Positions 42,416 through 51,475 of a stretch of 64,000 bases of DNA are shown here, piece by piece. Every line of letters begins with the position of its first letter. Position 1 is the first letter of the stretch. The stretch is from an uncultured Candidatus Melainabacteria bacterium. GTDB lineage: Bacteria; Cyanobacteriota; Vampirovibrionia; Gastranaerophilales; Gastranaerophilaceae. The translations under genes were made by a program, and so were the position numbers. The notes below the pieces were generated by a model that was given only the letters and a program-made list of their open reading frames with translations, ran no database searches and was not told the DNA's origin. Location: the NCBI GenBank assembly GCA_934757255.1, contig CAKVLL010000007.1, positions 1 to 64,000 of the forward strand. Reading direction: 5' to 3'.

Positions 42416-43480
42416 ATGCAAAATAGACGAAAATCAAGGCAAATTTCTATTGGAAACGTTAAAATAGGTGGAGATGCCCCAATTAGTGTTCAATCAATGT
42501 GCAACACGGACACCAGAGATATTGCTAAAACTCTTGATCAAATTAGCGAACTTGCGTCTGCCGGTTGCGAAATTGTCCGTCTTGCAGTTTTAAATAAAGA
42601 TGCCGCAGCAGCTATTAAAGATATAGTTGCTAAATCTCCTGTTCCGCTGGTTGCAGATATTCATTTTGATTACAGATTAGCTTTAACTTGTATTGAGAAT
42701 GGAATTCATGCTCTTAGAATTAATCCTGGAAATATAGGTAAAAAAGAACATACAATTAAGGTTGTGGAAGCTGCGAAGGCACACGAAGTGCCAATAAGAA
42801 TTGGTATTAATGCCGGTTCTTTAGAAAAAGAATTTGCAGAAATGGATATTCCTCTACATGAAAAAATGGTTTTGAGTGCAATGCGTCATTTAGAAATTTT
42901 AGAAGACTTGAATTTTTATAATACAAAAGTTTCACTTAAATCTTCCGATGTTCCAACTACAATAGAAGCCTATCGCTTGATGGCTAAAAAAGTTGATTAT
43001 CCGCTTCATTTAGGTGTAACAGAAGCAGGTACTTTGAAATCAGGTTTAATCAAATCTTCAATAGGTTTGGGAACTCTTTTAAGTGAAGGTATCGGTGATA
43101 CCATAAGAGTTTCTTTAACAGAACAACCCGTAGAAGAAGTTCATGCCGGATTTGGAATATTAAAAGCTTTGAATTTACGCAAAAAGGGTATTAATTTTAT
43201 ATCTTGTCCTACTTGTGGTAGAACACAAATAGATTTAATCGGTTTGGCTAAAAAGGTTGAAGAAAAATTCAAGAATCTGGATTTGCCGATAACAATCGCT
43301 GTTATGGGATGTCCTGTAAATGGCCCAGGGGAAGCTCGTCATGCTGATTTTGGTATCGCAGGCGCAATCAAGGAAGGTTATATTTTTAAAAAAGGTGAAA
43401 TTATTGCAAGAGTTCCGGAAGCTGACTTGATTAATTCGCTAGAAAATATTATAATGGAATCATATAGTTCAGATAAGTAA
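42416..43480 (+). CDS. ispG: (E)-4-hydroxy-3-methylbut-2-enyl-diphosphate synthase
   Basis: 354 residues. Converts MEcPP to HMBPP in the MEP pathway using a [4Fe-4S] cluster. The TIM-barrel opening SVQSMCNTDTRD, ADIHFDYRLAL and RINPGNIG are standard. The cluster ligands sit in SCPTCGR and GCPVNGPGEARHADFGIAG with the conserved Glu. AAGGATAG precedes the ATG. Divergent from the efflux gene. The upstream and downstream pathway enzymes dxr and ispH are also in this window but not linked in an operon. Confidence 0.97.
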   Translation: MQNRRKSRQISIGNVKIGGDAPISVQSMCNTDTRDIAKTLDQISELASAGCEIVRLAVLNKDAAAAIKDIVAKSPVPLVADIHFDYRLALTCIENGIHALRINPGNIGKKEHTIKVVEAAKAHEVPIRIGINAGSLEKEFAEMDIPLHEKMVLSAMRHLEILEDLNFYNTKVSLKSSDVPTTIEAYRLMAKKVDYPLHLGVTEAGTLKSGLIKSSIGLGTLLSEGIGDTIRVSLTEQPVEEVHAGFGILKALNLRKKGINFISCPTCGRTQIDLIGLAKKVEEKFKNLDLPITIAVMGCPVNGPGEARHADFGIAGAIKEGYIFKKGEIIARVPEADLINSLENIIMESYSSDK

Positions 43481-43482
43481 GA

Positions 43483-43806
43483 ATGGGTGTTATGAGAAAA
43501 AATTTATTATTAGTTTTAGCTTTATTTATGCTACTTTGCGTAAGAGCAAATGCGGACGTTACTCCTGCACAAATGACAGATGCAGAATATATGATTAACG
43601 GTGGTTATTCAGAAGCTGCAGCTGAAGAGGTTTTGATTCTAAAAAACCGAGTTAATGGAAAAGCTTGTGAACCGCTTTATGAAAAAGAACATAATAAGTT
43701 TGTAAGATTTTTAAAGAATTTTTATTCTTATGTAGATCCGGCTCAAGATAGCGAAGAAAGATATCATCACGATATTCATCAATCTCCAAGTTGGCATGAT
43801 TTGTAA
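43483..43806 (+). CDS. Small exported hypothetical protein
   Basis: 107 residues. RKNLLLVLALFMLLCVRANA is a good signal peptide with cleavage after ANA. The mature part is about 83 residues, acidic and aromatic (MTDAEYMINGGYSEAAAEEVL, FLKNFYSYVDPAQDSEERYHHD), with one Cys in the mature chain. An in-frame ATG at 43492 is closer to the signal peptide; both starts have weak ribosome sites. It begins three bases after ispG and shares its transcript, ending in the terminator at 43816. Probably periplasmic or a lipoprotein-like envelope factor; not recognised. Confidence 0.7.
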   Translation: MGVMRKNLLLVLALFMLLCVRANADVTPAQMTDAEYMINGGYSEAAAEEVLILKNRVNGKACEPLYEKEHNKFVRFLKNFYSYVDPAQDSEERYHHDIHQSPSWHDL

Positions 43807-43815
43807 AAAGATTGA

Positions 43816-43847
43816 AAAATGGGTAACTTTGAAAAGTTACCCATTTT
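43816..43847 (+). terminator. Terminator of the ispG transcript
   Basis: Perfect stem AAAATGGGTAACTTT/AAAGTTACCCATTTT with loop GA and a T-run. The T-run merges into the promoter of the next gene. Confidence 0.92.
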
Positions 43848-43850
43848 TTA

Positions 43851-43859
43851 TGCTATAAT
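43851..43859 (+). promoter_or_regulatory. Extended -10 promoter; predicted leaderless start of the PurD-like gene
   Basis: TGCTATAAT, an extended -10, ends six bases before the ATG at 43866. Transcription would start at or within two bases of the ATG, so the message should lack a 5' leader; no ribosome site is present. Confidence 0.65.
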
Positions 43860-43865
43860 TCATAT

Positions 43866-45104
43866 ATGAAGAAAAAAATTTTGATAATAGGAAATGGTGT
43901 AAAAGAATGTGCATTAGCAAGAAGATTAGCTGAAAAACATGAAGTTTTTGTTACTCCTGCTAATGATACTTTAAAAGATTGTGTTACAAGTTTAGATATA
44001 AGAGAAAATTGTTCAAATGAGATTTTAGAATTCGTTATGGAAAATGGGATTGATTTAACAATTCCAATTTCTTCTGATTCATTAAAAACAGATTTGGTTG
44101 ATTTGTTTAATCAAAACAATCAGCCAATATTTGCTCCGATGAAAAGTGCTGCAAAATTGGTTTTCGACAAAGCTTATGCAAAAAAAGTGCTTTATAAATT
44201 AAGAATACCGACTCCCAAGTTTGGAATTTTTGAAAAACAAAATATGGCATTCGATTATGTTAAGAATTTAAAAAATCCATTTGTTATAAAATCGAATGAT
44301 TCAAATAGTGCAACAGTCTTTACATCTTATCAAGTTGCAAAAAATATTTTGGACTCAAGTTTCGTAGAAAAAAATAAAAAAATTATTATAGAAGATTATA
44401 TATATGGAACTCCATTTTCTTTTTATACAATAACGGATGGCTATAAGGCATTACCAATCGGCTCTTCAATTACTTATAAACATTCTTTAGAAGGTGATGG
44501 TGGTCAATTAACAGGCGGAATGGGGGCTTGTGCGCCAAATTATAAATTAAGTGTAGAACAAGAGTACTACTTAATGGATAATGTTATTTATCCAACATTG
44601 GATTATTGTGAAATCGAAGGTAGTCCTTATTTAGGCATATTGGGTGTAAATGGTATTTTAACAGATGATGGTCGAATATATGTTTTAGGTTGGCAATCTT
44701 TTATGCAGGATTGTGACGCGCAAGCAATCTTAGATATTCTTGACGAAGATTTGTATAAGTTGTTTGAAGCTTGCGTTGTTGGTTCTTTTAGCGATGAGGT
44801 TGATGGGATTAATTTGCTTGATAAATATTCGACTTCATTAGTTTTAAATTGTAAAAATAAAGAAAATGAGGAAAATGTTATATTTGGTTTGGATAATTTA
44901 GCAGAAGAAACTTCTGTAAATTTTTATCCTACAGTAAGGAAAAATCGTTATTTAGAACTAGAGGCGAATTATGGAGCTGTTTTAGTACTAACAACCTCTG
45001 GATTAACGGCTTCTACGGCTGTTGAAAAAATGTATTCAGAAGCCTCTGATATAGATTTTAAAGGTAAGCATTATAGAAAAGATATATGCAAATTTAAAAT
45101 TTAG
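43866..45104 (+). CDS. Diverged PurD-like ATP-grasp ligase
   Basis: 412 residues. Overall layout follows phosphoribosylamine-glycine ligase: N-terminal Rossmann piece ILIIGNGVKECALARRLAE, central ATP-grasp domain, LTGGMGACAP (the TGGMG loop of PurD) and a C-terminal barrel. But the ATP-loop usually written ADGLAAGKGV reads SNDSNSATVF, and the metal/substrate motif FNARFGDPETQ reads LGWQSFMQDCDAQ. Several ligands are therefore changed. It is either a fast-evolving PurD or, more likely, a paralogue acting on another amine and acid. No other purine gene is nearby. It is expressed from a leaderless promoter. Confidence 0.72.
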   Translation: MKKKILIIGNGVKECALARRLAEKHEVFVTPANDTLKDCVTSLDIRENCSNEILEFVMENGIDLTIPISSDSLKTDLVDLFNQNNQPIFAPMKSAAKLVFDKAYAKKVLYKLRIPTPKFGIFEKQNMAFDYVKNLKNPFVIKSNDSNSATVFTSYQVAKNILDSSFVEKNKKIIIEDYIYGTPFSFYTITDGYKALPIGSSITYKHSLEGDGGQLTGGMGACAPNYKLSVEQEYYLMDNVIYPTLDYCEIEGSPYLGILGVNGILTDDGRIYVLGWQSFMQDCDAQAILDILDEDLYKLFEACVVGSFSDEVDGINLLDKYSTSLVLNCKNKENEENVIFGLDNLAEETSVNFYPTVRKNRYLELEANYGAVLVLTTSGLTASTAVEKMYSEASDIDFKGKHYRKDICKFKI

Positions 45105-45219
45105 CTTTACATTTCTTAATAAAGTCATTCAAAAAAGGCAATTTTTTAAATCCGAAATACTTTATATATATGTAATCAGTAAATAAAGTATAAAAAGGAT
45201 AATAAAAGGAGTATTAATT

Positions 45220-45408
45220 ATGGCAAGAGTTTTAATTTCAATGCCTGAGAGTTTTTTAGGCAAAATTGATGAAGTTGCAGAGAATGAAAGCAGATCACGT
45301 TCAGAGCTGATCCGTGAAGCATTGCGAAGCTACATTACAAGATCACAAGTTCGTCAAAATACTTTGGCAGATAAAAATGCCAGAATTTTAGAGGCGCTAC
45401 TAGATTAG
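45220..45408 (+). CDS. Ribbon-helix-helix (CopG/MetJ-type) DNA-binding protein
   Basis: 62 residues. ARVLISMPESFLGKIDEVAE is the strand and first helix, and ESRSRSELIREALRSYI the second helix of an RHH_1 domain, which binds DNA as a dimer. The last 17 residues are a short tail. AAAAGGAG precedes the ATG and a terminator follows. Many RHH proteins are antitoxins, but no toxin frame sits on either side, so this is more likely a stand-alone regulator. Confidence 0.88.
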   Translation: MARVLISMPESFLGKIDEVAENESRSRSELIREALRSYITRSQVRQNTLADKNARILEALLD

Positions 45409-45496
45409 AGGCGGGGAATTAGGGAATAATAGGGATTTTATAATTAATAAGAACACGAAAATTGAGAAAGAGAAAATTTAAAAAGAAAACAACCAT

Positions 45497-45528
45497 AGGA
45501 ATTCAAAGAATGAATTCCTTTTTTTTTT
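45497..45528 (+). terminator. Terminator downstream of the RHH gene
   Basis: Perfect AGGAATTC/GAATTCCT stem with a seven-base loop and a run of ten T. Confidence 0.92.
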
Positions 45529-45540
45529 ACACAATTAATT

Positions 45541-45577
45541 AAAAAAGGTGGAAAAAGTGTAAGCGGTTTCCACCTTA
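45541..45577 (-). terminator. Terminator of the uridine phosphorylase gene
   Basis: On the minus strand AAGGTGGAAA pairs with TTTCCACCTT across a 12-base loop, then TTTTTT. It lies about 20 bp after the udp stop. Confidence 0.8.
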
Positions 45578-45595
45578 CTTTGTTAAATTAAAATT

Positions 45596-46354
45596 TTACT
45601 TGATTAATCCTTTAATGGCTTCAATTGCTGTTTTTATGGCAGCATCAGTATCATGTGCTACAGGATTTTCCAAACCTTGTTTTTCTCTTTCTTGGTTTGC
45701 AACAACAAGAAATATTGAACCGACTTTAACTCTCAAATAGCTTGCAACTGTAAATAATGCAGCTGATTCCATTTCTGACGCCAAACAACCAAGTTTTAAC
45801 CAAGCATTCCATTTATTTTGTAATTCGTAATTTACAGGCATAAGTTCAGGACTATGCTGACCATAAAAAGAGTCTTTGCATTCTACAACGCCAACGTGGT
45901 AAGGTTGATTCAAATTTTTAGCTGCATTAATTAATGCGGTTACAATATCGTAGTTTGCAACTGCAGGAAATTCAATTGGAGCATATTCTTTAGAAGTCCC
46001 TTCCATTCTGATTGCACCTGTTGCAATAACTAAGTCGCCACTTTTTACGTCGATGTCCATACCGCCGCATGTACCAACTCTTATAAAGTTTTTTGCTCCA
46101 ACTTTTACTAACTCTTCTAACGCAATCGCTGCAGAAGGCCCACCAATGCCGGTAGACGTTACACTGACTTTAACACCGTTAAGATATCCGGTGTACGTTG
46201 TATACTCTCTTCTATCCGCTATTAATTTTGCATCGTCAAAATATGCTGCAATTTTTGCGCATCTTTTAGGGTCTCCTGGTAGAATTACGTATTCACCAAC
46301 ATCGCCTTCCTTTAAACCTATGTGGTATTGAGTTCCATCTGTTGAATATTTCAT
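45596..46354 (-). CDS. udp: Uridine phosphorylase
   Basis: 252 residues, NP-I family. Splits uridine with phosphate to uracil and ribose 1-phosphate in pyrimidine salvage. Phosphate-site VILPGDPKR, STGIGGPSAAIALEEL, RVGTCGGM and EMESAALF are NP-I hallmarks. GVVECKDSFYGQHSPE, with its Gln/His, is typical of uridine rather than purine phosphorylases. Some relatives also take thymidine or deoxyuridine. Monocistronic, with its own terminator; its spacing to yqeK upstream is 57 bp. Confidence 0.9.
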   Translation of the reverse strand: MKYSTDGTQYHIGLKEGDVGEYVILPGDPKRCAKIAAYFDDAKLIADRREYTTYTGYLNGVKVSVTSTGIGGPSAAIALEELVKVGAKNFIRVGTCGGMDIDVKSGDLVIATGAIRMEGTSKEYAPIEFPAVANYDIVTALINAAKNLNQPYHVGVVECKDSFYGQHSPELMPVNYELQNKWNAWLKLGCLASEMESAALFTVASYLRVKVGSIFLVVANQEREKQGLENPVAHDTDAAIKTAIEAIKGLIK

Positions 46355-46411
46355 ATAAACACCTCCGAAAAAAATATTTTAACATAAGATGTTTTGAAAT
46401 ACAAATCAGTT

Positions 46412-46981
46412 TTATTTGTTATTTAAAAGACTGTTGTAAATTTCTATTGTAATTAAACAAATTCTCAAATCTCTATCTACAAGACTTTTAATTGTATTTT
46501 TATAACAAATAAGAAGTGCCGCATCCAAGCCTCCATTATTTAGTGCATTAATTATAGGCTCGCAATGTTCGCAAGGACGAGTTCTTGATTCAATCTTATC
46601 GGCTAAAAATATAATTTTTTCAAAAGTTGTCATATCGACTTTACCTAAAGTATGCCATCTGATAGCTGAAAGAACTTCTTCATCATTAACTCCGAATTCT
46701 TTTTTTGCAACGTATGCACCAACAGGCGCGTGATGAGTTTTTTGGTTGCAAAATTCACCATCTTCTAGTGGCAATGTTTTTAGGATTTGCATTGTTTTAT
46801 CTTTTGGCATACATTTTGCACAATCATGAATTAAGCCGGTAAAATAAGCTTTTTCTTTATCCAAGCCAAATTTTTCCGCCAATTTTTCTGCACATTCTGC
46901 AGTTCCTATAGAGTGCTCAAATCTTTCTTCATTAAGATTTTCTTTTAACCAATTTTTAATATATTCAATTGTACAAACCAT
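46412..46981 (-). CDS. yqeK: HD-domain hydrolase YqeK (Ap4A hydrolase)
   Basis: 189 residues. Metal ligands of the HD fold: His in RFEHSIGTAE, GLIHDCAK (His-Asp), HHAPVGA and AIRWHTLGK, then FLADKIE with the final Asp. YqeK proteins cleave symmetrical Ap4A to two ADP. It follows nadD with a 17-base overlap, the standard bacterial pair. A Cys-rich patch RPCEHCEP near residue 140 may be a structural oddity; no ribosome site is clear before the ATG, consistent with coupled translation. Confidence 0.92.
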   Translation of the reverse strand: MVCTIEYIKNWLKENLNEERFEHSIGTAECAEKLAEKFGLDKEKAYFTGLIHDCAKCMPKDKTMQILKTLPLEDGEFCNQKTHHAPVGAYVAKKEFGVNDEEVLSAIRWHTLGKVDMTTFEKIIFLADKIESRTRPCEHCEPIINALNNGGLDAALLICYKNTIKSLVDRDLRICLITIEIYNSLLNNK

Positions 46982-47522
46982 TTTTTTCTATATATTCCTT
47001 TACTTCTCTAATTGTTTCGTTATTTTTATGTTTTCTTAGTTCTGTTGAAGAGATGTCTAAGAATTCTAATGGTGCCATTTCATAATCATATCCTATCTTT
47101 GGAGTCAATTTTACACCTCTTGGAAAAACGATAAAATGAACCAGTTTTTTTAATTCATCTGTTTTATACCAAGTTTCAATCTTTTCGAAAGCATCTGTCC
47201 CAATAAGAAAATTAAGCTTTCCTTCTATTTTATATTCTTCAATTATTTTTTTTACCGTAATCAAAGAATAAGATTTATTGCCGGAAGCGCTAAGCTTATA
47301 TTCGATATCAGACACTTCAAACTTCGGATTGCTAGATGTCGCAAGTTTTACCATATTTAGTCTGTGCTCAGCAAGCTCAGGAGTTATATTTTTATGGGGT
47401 GGAATGTATGCCGGAATAAAAATTACTTTTTCAAATCCGTATTGCTTAAGCGCAAATTCTGCAACTTTAATATGCGCCTCATGGATTGGGTTAAATGTTC
47501 CAGAAAAAATACAAATTGTCAA
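46965..47522 (-). CDS. nadD: Nicotinate-nucleotide adenylyltransferase
   Basis: 185 residues. Joins NaMN and ATP to form NaAD in NAD synthesis. FSGTFNPIHEAHIKVAEFAL has the (H/T)xxH nucleotide motif, FIPAYIPPHKN and the 3' ATP motif ISSTELRKH (usually ISSTxIR) are present. It precedes yqeK with a 17-base overlap; no obg, rsfS or proA gene follows, so the usual neighbourhood is shortened. A poly-T-like AT stretch precedes the ATG along with AGGAGG. Confidence 0.95.
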   Translation of the reverse strand: MTICIFSGTFNPIHEAHIKVAEFALKQYGFEKVIFIPAYIPPHKNITPELAEHRLNMVKLATSSNPKFEVSDIEYKLSASGNKSYSLITVKKIIEEYKIEGKLNFLIGTDAFEKIETWYKTDELKKLVHFIVFPRGVKLTPKIGYDYEMAPLEFLDISSTELRKHKNNETIREVKEYIEKNGLYN

Positions 47523-47656
47523 AGCATACCTCCTTTTGTATTTTATAACAATTACCTATTTATGTAAATTTTTCATCTAAAGAAATGAACATTTATTTTT
47601 CAGAGTCGTTTATAATATAGTAGTAATGTTGTGTTTAAAAGTAAACAGATGAATTT

Positions 47657-49201
47657 ATGAAAATTAAAATAAAGCTTGTTATAGTCGCATTATGTTTGAG
47701 CTTGAGTCTTCAAGCAGGCGCAATACAAAATATAAAAATTGAACAAAATTCTGATTTGGGATTGAATGATTGTATAAAAATTGCACTTAATAACAGTCCT
47801 GTAATCAAAAAATATATCTTAAATCTTGATGTTGCAAAATCTACGGTCGGAGTTGCAAAATCTGCATATTTTCCGAGTATAAGCTTGGGTGCAGGGTATA
47901 AACAGGGCTTTGGCGAAAGAAGTCATAATTTTGGCAGTTATCAAACAAGAACACTTCCGGGGTTTGATGCTTCTTTATCACAACTTTTGTGGAATTTTGG
48001 TAAAACTGACGCGAATATTAGAATGGAAAAATTCAACAAAATTGCAGCAGAATTTGATTTTGATGAAATGGTTTTGACAACAATTTATAATGTAAAACTT
48101 CAATACTATGGAGTTTTGGCGGCAAAATCTTTGATGGAGGTTGAGCGTTTAAATGTTCAGATTAATGAACGAAACTATCAAAGGACGCTTGCTTATTTTG
48201 ACGAGGGTTTGAAATCTAAAATTGATTTGGTTAACGCAGAAGTTAATTTGAGTGATTCAAAAATTGCATTAGTAAAAGCTGAAAACACTTATAAAAACGC
48301 AATCGTAAGTTTGAATAATTCCATGTATGTAGCTTATGCGCCGAGTTATAGCATAAAAAATACAGAAACTTTTAACCTTGGCAATCCTTATGTGCCGATG
48401 AGTCTAACGAACATCGAAAACTACAAAAAACTTCTTACTTTGCCTGATGATGTTTCAAGCGCGACTTACGCAGTAAAAGCCGAAAAAGCGGATTTTTTGA
48501 AGGATTATGTTTTCCAAAAATATCCTTATACGTTTGAAAAATCAGTAAGTATAGCAAAAGAAAATCGTCCTGATTTGAAAGCTCTTAATGCGACAGTTAA
48601 AGCTATGCGACAATATGTTTTACTTACTAAACGTCAATATTTGCCTGATTTAAAAGGCGGAGTGGGTTATAGTTACGCAAACAATCGTAATTATGCGGAT
48701 AGTGGAATGAATGTTTCCGTGAATTTGAATACAACATTTAATATGATGCAAGTTAAGCACGAAGTTGATATTGCAAATTCTCAATTAAACCTTGCAAAAA
48801 CTGAAGTGGAATTACTTAATCAAAATTTGTATTTTGATATTCAAAGTGCTTATGTTGATATGATTCAGCTTGAAAAACAAATTCCATTATTGGAAACAAA
48901 AGTACGCCAAACATTAGAAAATCTTGAACTTGCGGATGGGCGATACAGCGTAGGTTTAGGCGATTATATTCAACTACAAGACGCTAGGGTGAATTATAAT
49001 AATGCTCAGAGTTCTTATGTTCAGGCTGTTTATAATTATAACGTAGCAAGAGCAACGCTTGAAAGAGAAATTGCACTTCCGCAAGAAGAAACTTTGACCG
49101 TAGAAGATGTTAAAGATTTTCAAAAGGATTTAAAAAAACAAGAAAAAAGTAAATTAACAGTCAAAAATAATCAAAAGAATTCCAAAAAGGATAACGTATG
49201 A
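47657..49201 (+). CDS. TolC-family outer-membrane protein
   Basis: 514 residues. A signal peptide (LVIVALCLSLSLQAGA) and two OEP repeats: YFPSISLGAGYKQGF, LSQLLWNFGK (TolC-like strand) and long helices in each half (NVKLQYYGVLAAKSLMEVER; AQSSYVQAVYNYNVARATLE). The C-terminal Lys-rich tail is about 25 residues. It overlaps the adaptor gene by four bases (ATGA), so both are made together as channel and adaptor of one export complex. A TATAAT at 47611-47616 is a plausible -10. Unlike the one at 41037 it is full length. Confidence 0.92.
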   Translation: MKIKIKLVIVALCLSLSLQAGAIQNIKIEQNSDLGLNDCIKIALNNSPVIKKYILNLDVAKSTVGVAKSAYFPSISLGAGYKQGFGERSHNFGSYQTRTLPGFDASLSQLLWNFGKTDANIRMEKFNKIAAEFDFDEMVLTTIYNVKLQYYGVLAAKSLMEVERLNVQINERNYQRTLAYFDEGLKSKIDLVNAEVNLSDSKIALVKAENTYKNAIVSLNNSMYVAYAPSYSIKNTETFNLGNPYVPMSLTNIENYKKLLTLPDDVSSATYAVKAEKADFLKDYVFQKYPYTFEKSVSIAKENRPDLKALNATVKAMRQYVLLTKRQYLPDLKGGVGYSYANNRNYADSGMNVSVNLNTTFNMMQVKHEVDIANSQLNLAKTEVELLNQNLYFDIQSAYVDMIQLEKQIPLLETKVRQTLENLELADGRYSVGLGDYIQLQDARVNYNNAQSSYVQAVYNYNVARATLEREIALPQEETLTVEDVKDFQKDLKKQEKSKLTVKNNQKNSKKDNV

Positions 49202-50367
49202 AGATTTTAGATAAAATAAAAACGATAAAGAAAAGATATATAACGGCAGGAATTGTGACCATTTTTATTGTGTTTACGGTAATTTCAGGCTTGATGAAAA
49301 ACAAAGTCGAATACGAAACTGCGCCGATTGAAAGACGTACAATCACTCAAGTAGTTGAAGCTTCAGGTACGATTAATCCTGTAAATACCGTTTCTGTAGG
49401 TTCTACTGTTTCAGGATTGATTAGCGCGATTTATGTTGACTTTAATTCTGTTGTTAAAAAAGGTCAGTTGCTTGCAGAAATTGACCCTAGAACTTTCCAA
49501 GCGACCGTTGACCAAAATTTGGCGTCTGTTAATTCTGCACAAGCGGATTTGGCTAATAAACAAGCTACTTATGAGATGAGTGCAAAAACTCTTAGACGTT
49601 ACAAAAATCTTTATGCGAGAAGTTTTGTTCCAAAATCAGAACTTGACCAAGCAGAAGCGGATTATAAAGCAGATTTGGCGCAAGTAAATGCAGCAAGAGC
49701 AAAAATTACACAAGCAAGAGCGCAATATAATCAGTCTTTAGTTAACTTGAATTATACAAAAATTACTGCGCCTGTTGATGGTATGATTATTTCTCGTGAA
49801 ATAGACTTGGGACAACCGGTTGCAGCAAGCTTTCAGGCACCGGAATTATTTACAATAGCACAAGATTTAGAGAAAATGCAAATTGAAGTAAATGTTTCAG
49901 AAGCTGATATCGGTGAAGTTAAAGAAGGACAAGATGTAACTTATACGCTTGACGGATATCCGAATAGCGAATTTTATGGAAAAGTTACACAGGTTAGAAT
50001 TTCACCGACTACGGTTTCAAATGTTGTAACTTATTCTGTGATTGTAACTGTTGATAACAGTGATTTAAAGCTTAAACCTGGGATGACTGCGAATGTTTCA
50101 ATCATAACTGCTAAAAACGAAAACGTTCTTTGCGTTCCGAATATTGCTTTAAAATTTACTCCTAAAACTGACGGTCAAAAATATAAGACTCAGGGACTTT
50201 GGATTAAGGATGGTTTGAAGCTTGCAAGAATTGATATTAAAACCGGTGCAAGTGATGATTCATATACAGAAGTTATCGGAGATAATATAAAAGAAGGTGA
50301 AAAGGTTCTTGTTGGTATAAAAGGCGGCAAGAAAAAATCTAACGACGCCCCACCACCAAGAATGTAA
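49198..50367 (+). CDS. macA: MacA/HlyD-type periplasmic adaptor
   Basis: 389 residues. One membrane anchor (about 15-32, YITAGIVTIFIVFTVIS), a biotinyl-lipoyl-like half (VEASGTINPVNTVSVGSTVSG), a helical hairpin (about 90-165) to dock TolC, then beta-barrel and membrane-proximal domains (PVDGMIISREIDLGQPV). The order and size are closest to MacA, which works with the ABC permease MacB; no macB follows. The next gene is kdsD after 122 bp. The tail is Lys/Pro-rich. Exported substrate unknown. Confidence 0.9.
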   Translation: MKILDKIKTIKKRYITAGIVTIFIVFTVISGLMKNKVEYETAPIERRTITQVVEASGTINPVNTVSVGSTVSGLISAIYVDFNSVVKKGQLLAEIDPRTFQATVDQNLASVNSAQADLANKQATYEMSAKTLRRYKNLYARSFVPKSELDQAEADYKADLAQVNAARAKITQARAQYNQSLVNLNYTKITAPVDGMIISREIDLGQPVAASFQAPELFTIAQDLEKMQIEVNVSEADIGEVKEGQDVTYTLDGYPNSEFYGKVTQVRISPTTVSNVVTYSVIVTVDNSDLKLKPGMTANVSIITAKNENVLCVPNIALKFTPKTDGQKYKTQGLWIKDGLKLARIDIKTGASDDSYTEVIGDNIKEGEKVLVGIKGGKKKSNDAPPPRM

Positions 50368-50489
50368 TAGTTGTTCTTTTTTAATAAAAAATGTTGGTTA
50401 AGAAATAACTTAACTGAAAATGCTTGTTAAATTTTCTTTTAACATAGTTTTACATTTGTAGTAAAATATATATAAAGGAGTTTTGAAGT

Positions 50490-51473
50490 ATGGCTTTAGA
50501 AATGCAACAATCACAAATAGAACTCGACAGAATTTCGGCAATCAAGACTATTGATTCTGAAATTGATACGATTAATCATTTGAAAGACTCGGTTAAAGCG
50601 GAAAATTTAACAAAAGCATTAGATTTTATGCAAAATTCTAAAGGCAGAATAATTATTACCGGCATGGGAAAATCCGGTCACATTGCAAGAAAAATTGCAG
50701 CATCTTTAGCTTCTACAGGTACGCCTTCATTTTTTGTTCATCCAGCAGAGGCAAGTCATGGTGATTTAGGAATGATAACAGAAGATGATGTTGTTATTGC
50801 AATTTCTAATAGTGGTGAATCTAGAGAATTGATTGATATTTTAAATTACTGCAAGCGTTTTGGGATAAAACTCATTGCAATTACAAAAAATGCTGAAAGT
50901 TCTTTGGGTAAAGCCGGTGATGTAGTTTTAGAATTGCCAAATAATGGCGAAGCTTGTCCTCTAGGACTTGCCCCAACAAGTTCTACAACAGCAACTCTAG
51001 TTTTAGGTGATATTTTAACAGTTGGTATGATTGAGCGAAAGGGTTTTTCAAAAGAAGACTTTAATGATAGACATCCGGGCGGAAAGCTTGGTTCTATTTT
51101 AAAACGAGTTTCGGATTTAATGCATACGGGTCAAGAAATGCCAATTCTTGACGAAAATTCAAATATGCAGGCCGTACTTCTAGAAATGACTTCAAAACGT
51201 TTGGGTTGTGTAGGTTTTGTAAATCAAGTTGGAGAGTTAACAGGAATTCTTACTGATGGTGACTTGAGAAGATGTTTATCTTCCAAAATTTTAGAAGAAA
51301 AAGCAATTGATTTGATGACACATAATCCAAAAACTATTTCTCCAAACGCAATGACAGCGGAAGCTTTGAAAATTATGCATGATAAAAAAATTACAAATTT
51401 GTTTGTATTAGAAGGTAAAAAACCGGTAGGTGTAATTCATATTCACGATTTACTTAACAATGGAGTCGCATAA
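50490..51473 (+). CDS. kdsD: D-arabinose 5-phosphate isomerase, second copy
   Basis: 327 residues, same domains as the copy at 19145: SIS (TGMGKSGHIARKIAASLASTG, ISNSGESRE) and two CBS domains, with DLMTHNPKTISPNA in the second. The two proteins agree over most positions; the first 30 residues differ the most. This one is outside any sugar cluster and may be the housekeeping Kdo enzyme. AAAGGAG before ATG; only three bases to the CDF gene, so the two are co-transcribed. The pairing with a metal transporter is probably incidental. Confidence 0.94.
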   Translation: MALEMQQSQIELDRISAIKTIDSEIDTINHLKDSVKAENLTKALDFMQNSKGRIIITGMGKSGHIARKIAASLASTGTPSFFVHPAEASHGDLGMITEDDVVIAISNSGESRELIDILNYCKRFGIKLIAITKNAESSLGKAGDVVLELPNNGEACPLGLAPTSSTTATLVLGDILTVGMIERKGFSKEDFNDRHPGGKLGSILKRVSDLMHTGQEMPILDENSNMQAVLLEMTSKRLGCVGFVNQVGELTGILTDGDLRRCLSSKILEEKAIDLMTHNPKTISPNAMTAEALKIMHDKKITNLFVLEGKKPVGVIHIHDLLNNGVA

Positions 51474-51475
51474 TT

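Noticed and set aside
45220..45408. Toxin-antitoxin pair
   Set aside because: The RHH protein has no toxin-like frame on either side.
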